Of a stretch of 64,000 nt of DNA, positions 32,961-42,413 are shown piece by piece. The stretch is from Hypholoma sublateritium FD-334 SS-4 (lineage: Eukaryota; Basidiomycota; Agaricomycetes; Agaricales; Strophariaceae), in NCBI GenBank assembly GCA_000827495.1, contig KN817533.1, forward strand, positions 499,751 through 563,750, in the 5' to 3' direction. The translations under genes were made by a program, and so were the position numbers. Each line of letters opens with the position of its first letter. The stretch's first letter is position 1. The notes beneath the pieces were generated by a model. It was given only the letters and a program-made list of their open reading frames with translations. It made no database searches and was not told the origin of the DNA.

Positions 32961-35810
32961 GTTGCCGTCTGCGGTTGATGTTCCCTTCCGCGCCGTGGAT
33001 GCGGATGCTGCCGCAGTCGCAGCAGCGCAGACCCGCCGACGCCGCTGCCGCCGCTCCCCTCGCGTCCCGCCGCAGCGCAGACCCCCAACCCCCGGATCCG
33101 TCCCCGTCCCGCCGCCTGTGTTGTCCCCCTCCCCTACTGCCCGCGTCCACCCCCCCGCCCGCGCATTCTCAGCCCGCCGCCCGCCGCCGGTACGTGCCGG
33201 ACCCGCCTCCTACGCACATCCACCGCAGCCGCCCACTCCCGCGCAACGCACGCCGAGCGCCCGCCCCACGCCGCCCGCCCTGCACATTCATTCAGACGCC
33301 GCGACGCGCGAGCGCATCGGCCATAGCGCGCCACGCTGCGATTTGCGCACGAGAGCGCCCCGCGCCAGGCCGCTCGAGTCGGGGCGATACTCGTCTCTGT
33401 GCTGTGTTTTGCTTTGCGGCTCAGAACGACGAGCACGGTCGGCATACATAGGCGGCAGAAGCCGGGGGAGAGCAAGACGATGTGCGTGCGTGTGGAGGGC
33501 GCTCCCCGAAGAGCCGCTCGTATCCCCCTCCCTAACGCGCCGACACCGAACGCGCAAGGGCACGCGCGCGCGCGTCCGATCCCGCCCCCGCCCAGATCGG
33601 TGCGGTTCGAATCAGATTCCAGCGCCGCCGCCGGGCGCTTGCACACGCGCCATCGTGGAGCATCGACCGAGCATCCAAATCTCCATATCCGACAAGGCGA
33701 TCGTTCGCGCGAGTCGCGCGCGCACGGACGCGCAGATGATCCTCGGTGGAGTACAGTGGGCGCGCCACGCGCGCCGCCCGAGTCCCGCGCACCGCAATGC
33801 GATCGCCGCCCCGCCCGCGCCGCGCCTCGCTTCGCCGTCGCACCCCACGCACGACGCGCCCCATCCGCGCGGTGAAGATGCACGCGCGCGCTCGCTACCA
33901 CGCGTGAATATTGAATACCGCACACGCCGACGCGATGACTCCCGTAAGCGCCGCCGGCGTGGAAGACGCGCGCGGTGCCCCCGGGGAGCGCGAGAAGGGG
34001 AGGTGGCGCTGCGCATCATTAGCCGAGGCGGAGATACGGCGGACGCGCCGTACTGCTGGGGATGGGATGCGGCTGGGGAACGCAGCTGCGGACTGTGAAT
34101 CCCGAAGCGCTCGAGTACTTCGATGACGTCGTCGAGTTCGACGCTGCTCTCCGATTCCGCTTCATTTCCGTTGGCCTGCACTTCGTGCCTCCGCGCTGGC
34201 CCCAGTTACTTCAGGCACAGCTTCATATTCGTTGAAAAGCGTAAGTACCTTTACACGTCGCATCGTGCGCCAGAATGATAGATTTCCCTTGTTTCAATTC
34301 GCATTCGGCATCGAATACATCATGGGCTGAAAACGGTCTGCGTGACCAGGCTCCGGAGCGGGAAGGGGTAAGTTCGCGATCCACGGAACCCTGCTTCACG
34401 AACGATCAGCGTCTAACTGACACCTGAAAACAGCGCGTCAGCGTTTTTTCTGCAGAGGAGTATGCACCGCACGCACATTTAACGCCTCGCATCAACCCAG
34501 ATGCGGCGTACGAGCACCGCCGCCCAATTGCGTGGGTAATACATATCTCAAATCCACGCCGTCAAGGCCAGGTCGCGGATCGGGCGAATGCGGTCTCGCG
34601 ATCAGCCCTTCAGCGTGGAAAGGAGGCGCTGGAGGCGCTGGGACGGGAGATATCGATACATGCATGGCACGCGAGCATGCTCATGTACTGCGATAGAGTC
34701 GACGAAGCACGCAGGCGGGCTCCAACGGACGCGTTGCATCTGGTGCACTCGCACCCCGTGCGGTCGGCGGCCCAGCGCGCTGCCGTTACAGTGAGCGACC
34801 GTCGTGACGTGGCGTATTCGGCCCGCGTCGAACTAGCGTCCGGACTCCGCGCAGAGAAAAGAAAGCTCTGAGTCCAGCATGATCTAGGACGACACAAGTC
34901 AATTGGATAGGCGGCGACGGGGAATAAGCCACAGCGAAGTGTCCAGTGGAAATGAGCACAACCCGCCCATTTGCATGCCGTGCAGCAGAAGCGAAGCGGA
35001 CGAACAGCAGAGGTGTGCGTGCGTGCGTGCGTGCGGGGCGGCGGGCTTCTCGCTGTGCTGTGAGTGCACATTTCGTATGGAAAGGGGACTATGCAGAGTC
35101 CACGCTGGCGCGCGAGATGAGAGGTCGGGCCCGGTCGGGATTGATGACGGCGCAAAGTTGCGGCCACGATTCAGTGCATGGTTCGACAGATTTCTGATTG
35201 ATTGGGCTCCGTCGGCATCTGATGTGCAGTGGAGCTGGGAACAGATATGTCGCAGCGTTCGAGATGCGTCCTGGATCACTGGATATCGATGGCGTGTTGG
35301 TGGAGGTGTCGTTCTACGTGTTGCTGTTTGTTTCGATTGGAACCATCGCGGCCCGTCGATTTCCGTGAGGAAGCGGCTGCGCACCCCCAGGGCATAAGTA
35401 AGTACACATCCCACTATCTTGCCGTCCTGCCCCGGTACATTAATTACACAGTCATGTTTGTATTCCATAGGTATAGCCTTCAACATAAAATTAAAGTACT
35501 TTCCCTGGTATGTAAGTACGCGTGTGAGTATCTTCTGTACAAATGGCATTTGAACGGAATGCCATCTTATCTCTTTCCCATCTTGTCCTCAGATAATAGC
35601 ATGCGTTGCGAAGCAGCTGGGCGTCGGCTCTCCTCGTCGCATATATTCTCCAAAATATTCTTTCTTCTGTCGTTCTCCACCGTCGTTCTGGCAGCGCGTA
35701 CCTTGTCACCATATGCCAGCAGTGCAGTATCCTCGAACCAGTCCTACGTCCAAGTGAGCTGAGAATGCTCAACTTGAGTATGAGCGTCGCGTTCCAATAG
35801 CTACTTACAT

Positions 35811-36148
35811 GGCATACCCTTCTCCCACGCGGCATTTGAAGCGCTTGCAGTAAACGAGCTTAGATATCTGCAGCTGAAAGAGACGAAAGTACATTTGTCC
35901 CACGAGAGCCAGTCACAGAATCGAACTGACATGTTTCTTGCGGCAGTATGGAGTTGAGCTCGATGTTCCCGCTGCCACCATTCTGTCCACGTTCGGTCTG
36001 AGAGCCCAGGTATGTTCACGTTTCGTCTTCGCGATCACCGCCTGACAACATCTGCCCGTTTCAGTCTTACTGGTGGTCAAATATGTCCCTGCTAGGCATC
36101 TTCTTCGTCACGTTCACAGCAGTCAGCTACACCACACCACACTACTAA
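35811..36148 (+). pseudogene. C-terminal exons of an Adp1-like ABCG transporter, truncated at the 5' end
   Basis: Three short exons keep frame: about 35811-35888 (GIPFSHAAFEALAVNELRYL...), 35947-36009 (YGVELDVPAATILSTFGLRA...) and 36065-36148 (SYWWSNMSLLGIFFVTFTAV...), separated by 58- and 55-bp GT..AG introns. This is the conserved end of Adp1/White-type ABCG transporters: the 'FEAL.VNE' loop, a substrate-side segment and the last membrane helix. The frame stops at HY, several residues before the charged tail usual for the family. No ATP-binding cassette (Walker A, signature) or other membrane helices were found in the 1.6 kb upstream, which merges into the CG-rich duplicated block, so the gene appears truncated. 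Readable upstream fragments do not match the family. The assignment of these exons is from memory of the family. Confidence 0.65.
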
Positions 36149-36347
36149 TGTCAAGGAGAAGAGGTAGAGTACAAACGAGAGCTCATGTATTACCGCAATC
36201 CGAGTCGTGGTTATAATATTGCTACAAGCGCTGGAACGACAGACAGGTAACGGCAAATACAAATCACAAAATCATCAATTGGGCGAGTATTGAATGAAGG
36301 AATAACATAAGTATGAATCACATCAGCCACCACTCAAAGCCCATCTA

Positions 36348-37819
36348 TTATACTTCCGTGAACTGCAGCTCCCGCGCTTCCCCGGGCACCCGCCACGCGG
36401 AGATGCGTTCCGCACACTGCCGCACCATGCGCTCATAATCCGCCATGCGCGGCGTGCACTCGCGCACCCACACATGCGCCGTGCGCAGCTCCGCGCGCGC
36501 CCGGCGCTCCCCATCCCCGCCCACCGGCACCCACAGACGCGACCCGATCATGCGCAGCAGCGCCCCGTCGTCTACGTCCGCGGCGCAGACCGCGAGCCCG
36601 AGCTGGCGCAGCCGCGGGAGGCGCGTGCCCGCCGCGCCCGCCTCAGGCGCCCACGTCAGATCGGCGAGCACACTGTCGTCCGCCGTCCCGCCTGCGAGGC
36701 ATAGCGTCTCAAGCTCGCCTGCGCCGGGCAGCGTGATCCACGCGCGAAGCTCGTCGGGCGGCGCGCCGGGGATATCGATGTTGAGCGAGGCGAGGCGGCA
36801 GCGCGAGGCGGCGAGGAGCGCGTGCACCACCGCGCGGTCAGAGGGTGTTGAGCCGGACGTGGGCGCCGGGTGGATGTGCTGGAGCTGGAGCTGCGTGAGC
36901 GCGGGGAGGCGCAGGTGCGGGAGGATATCCGCAAGCGCGGAGCGCGGCTGCTGCGGCACGAAGGTGAGAATGAGCACGACGAGCGCAGGGAGCTCGACGC
37001 GCGAGGTGTCGATGTTCTGCGCGGTGAAGCGCCCTTCGGGATACACGTCATGCACGGATAGGTAGACGAGCGCGGGGCAGTGTATGACGCCACGCAGGAG
37101 GTCGGGCGCTGCGATGGGTCCGCTGAGCTCGAGGAATCGCAGCTGCCTGCCGAAGCGCGTGTGTGGGAGCACCGACGAACGCCATGTCAGCCTGCGCAGC
37201 CCTTTGACAGCAGCGAGGTGGGTGTAAATCTTCCCGGCCTGCGGCGTCGCGACGACGATGTCCCCTATCGGCTCCGGCATTTGAATATCTATGTGCGCCT
37301 CGCGGAGCTGGGCGACCCCGTATGGAAGGCGCTGGATGTCGCCGAGTGCCGAGATGAGCGTCGGCGGCGGGATGGGGCATGTTACGTTGATGGAGCGCCA
37401 CCGCCGACGGTGCTTCGCGAGTATCTGGAAGAGGCGCTCCATGACCTCTAGCCTGGCCAGCGTAGAGTCCGGATGGTGGCGAACTACGATGTTCAGGTTC
37501 TTCGGAATTGCCCGTTCGAGCCATAGCTCGGTGCGGTAAAAGTGATTGACGGTGGGCAGGTAGATGTCGATGTCGGTCCACAGTGAGGATGTGTGGATGA
37601 TGATATCCCGCCATTGCCGGCACACCTGCGAGAGGGGGAACGGCGAACCAAGGTCGCTTCGGATGGTGGGCTGCTTTCGGTCCGCTCCAGGGTGATATGA
37701 AGGCCAGTAGACAGCGAATATGAGGATTTCGCGCAGGAGTTCTGGGGGAAGACGCGCGAACAAAGACTTCTCCTCCCATTTTTCCCGCCCAATGCGCAGG
37801 CTTACGCTCAAATAGAGAC
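36348..37819 (-). CDS. F-box protein with divergent leucine-rich C-terminal region
   Basis: The minus strand carries a long open exon (about 490 codons). Near its start is an F-box-like motif, LPPELLREILIFAV, followed by PFPLSQVCRQWRDIIIHTSSLW, the standard form of basidiomycete F-box proteins. The rest has regularly spaced Leu-rich segments (FLELSGPI, LPALVVLILTF, LRLPALTQLQLQHI, LPRLRQLGL) as in their divergent leucine-rich repeats. F-box proteins bind Skp1 and present substrates to SCF ubiquitin ligases; the substrate here is unknown. The exon has no ATG before the F-box. A GTGAGT..CAG intron (37820-37866) fits directly upstream, so a short first exon lies beyond 37866, but its ATG could not be fixed. 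The gene converges on the ABCG remnant with a 200-bp gap. Confidence 0.8.
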
Positions 37820-37866
37820 CTGAAGATCGTCAAACACCGTAATTTTTATCATCAGGCAAAACTCAC

Positions 37867-38703
37867 CGGTTGTCGATTGGATAAGAGACGTGATATTCGT
37901 GATATTCGTGAGGTTGGGCAGTGCTAGGACAGCGGAGAGTCAACACGTCAGTCGCTTGCAAGGAACGCGTCGAAAACTCACTCAGGCCAGGCATCTCGCT
38001 TTTCTTGCCTCACTGAGTGTTGTACAGCGCGAAGAACAGGAGGGGTCTGGTGGCGGTATAGCTTGGTTATAGTTGAAGGCAGGGCTCCGGTGACATTCTC
38101 AAGGCGCGCGTCAACCAGCATATATATGGTTTATCTTCGCCGTTGCTGCCGTCTATCCGTAGCGTCGTCACCCAGGGACAAAGTATCCACCATGGCGGTT
38201 CATTGTACCGTATTCAGCTGTCGACTAGGCGGTTGTTTTGAGAACAAGGTCGTCGTTTGTTGTTCGCGTAAGACACAGACTAACTTTGATGGTAGTGATC
38301 CAAGAAGAAGCAAGACGAGGTACGCGTCGCCGGTGATTTCGATGGTCGTTGAAGCATCCATCGAGGGAGTTGAAGGCGAGGTTAACTGGAAAAATTCAAC
38401 ATTCTCGAACGTGAGTCGTGGGTTGAACTTGGGTTGAATAGGAAATAACACGTGACGTTTGCTATGTACATCAAACTCCGCTCGAACTCCGCCTCAAGTT
38501 GCGTTTCCTTCTGACCACTCGCTCGCACTCTCTCGTAGAACAAACGTGTATCTCTCCGCAGATTTGACAATAAATCTTTCGTCATATCGATATCCAGCAT
38601 GTCTGACAGACCACATCAACGTGCACCGCTTTCGCGTTTCCAACTGGCCCTGCTACCTCTTAAAAAACAGCCAATGCGCAGCTGCCTCGGACGCGTTTCC
38701 GCA
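37867..38703. other. Spacer upstream of the F-box gene with a possible small minus-strand gene
   Basis: It should contain the first exon and promoter of the F-box gene. Between 38600 and 38270 the minus strand has two open stretches with protein-like composition in different frames: DLLSNLRRDTRLFYERVRAS from an ATG at 38600, and FENVEFFQLTSPSTPSMDAS followed by ITGDAYLVLLLLGSLP. A splice linking them could not be placed with consistent phase, so a small gene is possible but unproven. Confidence 0.3.
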
Positions 38704-38705
38704 TA

Positions 38706-40097
38706 CTATCATCGACCCACACATCGGACAGTGGGGGTCGCCAATTCCCGTAGCATGTGACATTCGATTACACGCTGTGACAGTGTGTGACGCCTCTCGT
38801 ATCTTGATACATGGCCACTACAGTGGCCACAGCGCAGATATTACATATCTGGCATTTGTTTTGTGTTTTAAGATACATGTTTCACCCTCCCATGTATTTT
38901 TAATTTTTAAGTGTACAACGTGAAGTGCAGAGAGCAAGATTATGTTCAAATCCCTGCCAAATATAGGCTCCAAACTTGCATCTCTATGTAATCCTTCAAT
39001 TCTCATCCAATCACCAAGAATTATAGACCAAAGTTGATTGTAAATTCATTCTAAAGAGATCTTCCAAGCCAGAATTTTTATTTTCTCTTCCTATCCCAAG
39101 ATATACCCCCAAAATAGCCCATTTAGCATAGTTAGAGAGAAGATATCAAAATTCTGGTCTGGAAGAGTTGTAGAGAATAAAATTCTGATCAATTCTGTAC
39201 TTTGAATGAGGCAAAAACATGTAGTTTCAGAGACTACATAGACTTTTATAGTTATGCCAATACAAATGGCCGAAATTACCATTACATAGCCACTGATGGC
39301 ATTACAAAAAATTGTAGTAACGAAATAATGAAGGTAAGCGGCCAAGGATTGATGAAATGATGGGTGTATCAGGTTTTGTGACAGCGGCGTGAGTGTCACG
39401 TGACAATTCCGGCAACAGCCGACACCGAGGATTGGCGACCCCCACCGGACAGCCCTACCTTTCGGACAGTCACACATCAGTCACACTCCTTAAATGGAAT
39501 ATTTCGAGCTCCGACGTCATGCGAGCCGTAAGAAGCTGGGCTGGAGTTGAGCTCGAGAGCGCATTAGCGTACCTATCAGCTCATATAGACACAATGTACA
39601 TGAGGTTCAAGAATGNGTATTTAAGAGAGCCAGTATGTATACAACTGGAACAGATACAATGTATATTTATTTACTTGGTAGAATTTATGGAAGTTACATA
39701 GGAAAGTGAGTATAGTATTCAACATGAGTATNAACAGCATGTGGAGTTTATATTAGAGGTGCTTGTGCTTGNTGTAGATGATAGTTAGGGACTCGGACTC
39801 GGAGGATGTTGAGCAGACNTTGAGTAGACGCAAAGTAGACGCGTCCCGGGCGTGTGAATGGCATCAATGTGGCTGTGTTTAATCAATCTCCGACACGGCG
39901 CAGCTCGGCAAACGTGACAAAGAGGCCAATTTTCAGCTTTTTTTCTAGGCTAGCTACTGTAGTAAAAACACCTGGAGTATGATACTAGGACTCTATAGAG
40001 CACGTACCAAAAAAAATTGGAGTGAGAGAGTAAGAAATGGGTGAGATATCCATTGTGTCCGAAAGGTAGGGCTGTCCGATGTGTGGGTCGATGATAG
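38706..40097. mobile_element. Small TIR element interrupted by a second insertion
   Basis: A 44-bp sequence starting TACTATCATCGACCCACACA occurs at 38704-38730 plus 39452-39468 (split by the inner insertion) and, inverted and unbroken, at 40056-40099. Taking the outermost TA as a target duplication leaves an element of about 670 bp (without the insertion) with roughly 42-bp TIRs starting CTATCATCGACCC, as in Tc1/mariner-type miniature elements. There is no coding sequence. Four n bases (39616, 39732, 39772, 39819) lie inside. The TA target duplication is only two bases, so the superfamily call is weak. Confidence 0.55.
38731..39445. mobile_element. 715-bp non-autonomous element inserted in the TIR of the outer element
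   Basis: It begins GTGGGGGTCGCCAAT and ends with the exact reverse complement ATTGGCGACCCCCAC, a 15-bp TIR. The flanking CGGACA (38725-38730 and 39446-39451) is the 6-bp target duplication; one more base (CGGACAG) can be counted if the ends are shifted. The unbroken inverted copy at 40056-40099 reads ...CATCGGACAGCCC..., which is the predicted empty site with one CGGACA, confirming insertion and its boundaries. The interior is AT-rich and non-coding. Confidence 0.8.
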
Positions 40098-40381
40098 TAA
40101 GGCTAATAGAGGACCCCCACGCGCCTACCTCACGACTTCGAATCGAGACACCTCGCAATATCCCCAAGCCCAGAGGTGCTCTGCAGAAACTCTGCGACAT
40201 AGCCAACCGCGCTGCCACCGATCACGTACGAAACACGCAACCGATCGTGTCCAGACAGACATACAAAGCAAATATTCGTCTCAGCCGTGCCAATGTCTCA
40301 CCGGGAGCGTGCCACCGGCGGGGACGCAGCATGCCGCCGCCGCGGGACGGGCGCTGTATCTCTCTTCCCTCCCTTACTGCG

Positions 40382-41947
40382 ATGTCGGATCCGTGTGATA
40401 TCCCGGGGATTGAAGCTATGTGAGTAATGTGCAATATGTAGTCTTTCATGCGTGTTCTGACCACCGGCGTATCGTGATTTGCAGCGCAGGTCCACCGGTA
40501 CGCTCACAAATGCCATTTTAAAAAAGCTTCGATTCATCTGGGAAAACAGCTAATCGGATACCTGATAAACTGGGGGCTCTTCGGTGTCATCTCCATCCAA
40601 GTCTGTGAGTGTCCCCCTTGATCTTGCGCTTTATATTGTTCAATGGCCCTTCTGCTTGCAGACCTCTACTACCTCGCCTTCCCAACCGACATCCTCCCCC
40701 TCAAATGCCTGGTGATCACCATCTACGCCATCGAGGCCGCACAGACGTTCATGCTCACCAACACCGCGTTCAACATGTTCGCGTATGGGTACGGCGACCT
40801 CAACGCGCTCAACACCATCGGCACGACGTGGATATCCATCGCCGTGTTCGGCGCGATCTGTGAGTCGCTCGCCACCATCGCCGTGGTGGCTCATTACTCA
40901 ATTCATATTGCTATCGTGGTAGCGGCGTGCATCGTGCAGACGTTCTACGCGTGGCGGCTCATGATGATGTCCGGCCGCCGTCGGTTCTTCGTCGTCATCA
41001 CCTCGGTGCGTACCCCCCACGCAGAATCGAATGGACGTTCGGGGCTGACGACGGCGGCACGTAGCTCGCGTGGATATCGATGGGCGCGTCGCTCGCGTGC
41101 GGTGTCTTGATGCAGCGCGCGGTGTACTTCTCGAACTTGCAGAACTCGAACATGCCGATCACTGCGGGTGTGCGTCTCCATCTTGGTCGTCGGCTGCGCC
41201 TTAGCTCTAATTTACGGTGCACAGATCTGGATGGGGAGCGGTGCAGCGTGCAACGTCCTCATCGCTGCTTCCATGACCTACTACGTGCGTCTCTAGTCCC
41301 CCCCGACCCGGCTGTATGTACTTATTCCATATCCACAGCTCAAAAAGCGCGTAGGCAACGCCAAAACCACGCGCATCGACATCATCGCCGAGAACTTCAT
41401 CCGCTTCACCGTCGAGTCCGGCTCCGTCACCGCCGCCGTCTCCACCGTCCTGCTCGCCCTCGGCGTGACGTACCTCGCGAGCCGGCCGCGGTACTACCAG
41501 GCGCTCGCAACGACGCTCGTGAAGCTCTACGCGACGGCGCTGATGGTGCTCCTCAACGGGCGCATGAAGCTCGGGAGCGCGGCGCACCCTGCGACGTGGA
41601 CGGAATCAGAGATCGATGGGGATGGGGATGGGGCCGTGGAGCGTAGAGGGACGGGGGGGCAGGGCGTGCATGACATGAGCGCGGAGACGCGCAGTGGGGG
41701 CGTGCGCGGGATGCGCGACAGCGATGCGACGGCGGTGGAGCATGCGTCGCCGCCGGGCGTAGAACGGGCTGGGGAGGAGGAGAAGGGCACGGCCGAGGCA
41801 CAGGTGCAGAGCGCGGCGGTGTCGCCTGGTGGGGCGCGTGCGGGCGATTCTGGCGACCTTGTACAGTCACATCCGCCGGAGGAGAGCGCGAGTGAGAGGT
41901 CCCGTGGCGAGGAGGTGTCGAGGCCGGACTCGCCGATCCTCCCGTGA
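40382..41947 (+). CDS. DUF6534 family multi-pass membrane protein
   Basis: Eight exons in phase (40382-40419, 40485-40497, 40550-40604, 40662-40859, 40923-41005, 41065-41169, 41225-41284, 41339-41947) give 386 residues. The N-terminus MSDPCDIPGIEAIAGPPLIG leads into the first helix (LINWGLFGVISIQVYLYY). Further helices include a CLVITIYAIEAAQTF segment, CIVQTFYAWRL, ACNVLIAASMTYYL and VTAAVSTVLLALGVTYL. The order, the 'VLIAxSMTYYL-KKR' block and the following 'R...VESGSVTA' are the pattern of the basidiomycete DUF6534 family, which has about seven helices and unknown function. The last 120 residues are hydrophilic, Glu/Ser/Gly-rich and probably a cytosolic tail. Exon 2 is only 13 bp. The start is supported by the family-like N-terminus. 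The gene lies 466 bp upstream of the decarboxylase gene on the same strand. Confidence 0.87.
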
Positions 41948-42413
41948 GTTGCTTGCTCGTACATTGAATAACCGGAAACGCCGACTCACTCGCTGAATTC
42001 AGATAACACATCGGTGTTCTGCACCAGGGGACATGTCCCGCCCGTGGACGGTTTCTACTTAGTTGTTTGTTAGATTCCAAATATCGGGCTTAATATCACT
42101 CTTACGTACGCCAGGGCCAGGTATGTAGGATCAGCAGTCTTTCCTCCGAGTCGAGGCATTTCCGGTTCAGGGGCATGGTGCATCACGAATTTCGGCGGTG
42201 CTTACATATACAACGCGAGTGAATAATCCTTCCGGCCGTGGCGTTCGTAGGTGTCCCTGAAGGTTAATATCCTATGCGAACTCCTCACCGGCGCCTAATT
42301 TGCCGGCGACGGTGGCTGTGACACCCTGGTTCCGGCAAGTTGCGGGTACTCGTCCGATTCTCTTTATCACCGTGACGGTCATCATCCGCGGCTTGCACTC
42401 CAACCCCTCTCTC
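41948..42413. other. Intergenic spacer, promoter side of the decarboxylase gene
   Basis: It holds the 3' end of the DUF6534 gene and the presumed promoter of the next gene. The segment 42175-42300 is repeated in diverged form at 63010-63185 (separate entries). No TATA box was identified. Confidence 0.5.
42175..42300 (+). repeat. Upstream segment of the decarboxylase gene, copied near 63 kb
   Basis: Blocks ATCACGAATTTC, ACAACGCGAGTGAATAATC, GGCGTT(C/T)GTAGGT and AATATCCTATGCGAACTC occur in the same order here and at 63010-63185. The 63-kb copy carries about 60 extra bases before the last block. Confidence 0.65.

Larger units (their letters stand above)
31030..34200 (+). repeat. Diverged 3-kb tandem duplication, copy 2
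   Basis: Direct-orientation partner of 27950-30740; anchor blocks are listed there. The two copies are adjacent, separated by about 300 bp, as expected from an old tandem duplication. Confidence 0.6.
21132..35810. other. Large CG-rich gene-poor block built of diverged duplications
   Basis: No complete gene was recognised in almost 15 kb. The block contains the second copy of the 8.8 kb duplication (24120-25960), two copies of a roughly 3-kb segment (27950-30740 and 31030-34200), a 200-bp unit in three copies, and two tracts of degenerate hexamer-like repeats (29930-30340, 32670-32960). Many long open frames exist on both strands but are compositional. At 34430-34871 a plus-strand frame is open for about 147 codons (ending EKRKL) after a possible 3' splice site, and 35225-35370 has a short hydrophobic frame (VLLFVSIGTIAARRFP). 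Neither could be assigned. Confidence 0.45.

Noticed and set aside
32653..34098. 481-codon plus-strand open frame
   Set aside because: It starts inside the degenerate hexamer tract, continues through Pro/Arg-rich low complexity, and three overlapping frames are open at once; no motif supports coding.
36445..37065. Plus-strand frames across the F-box gene (206 and 123 codons)
   Set aside because: They are antisense to the F-box exon, Arg/Ser-rich, with no motif.
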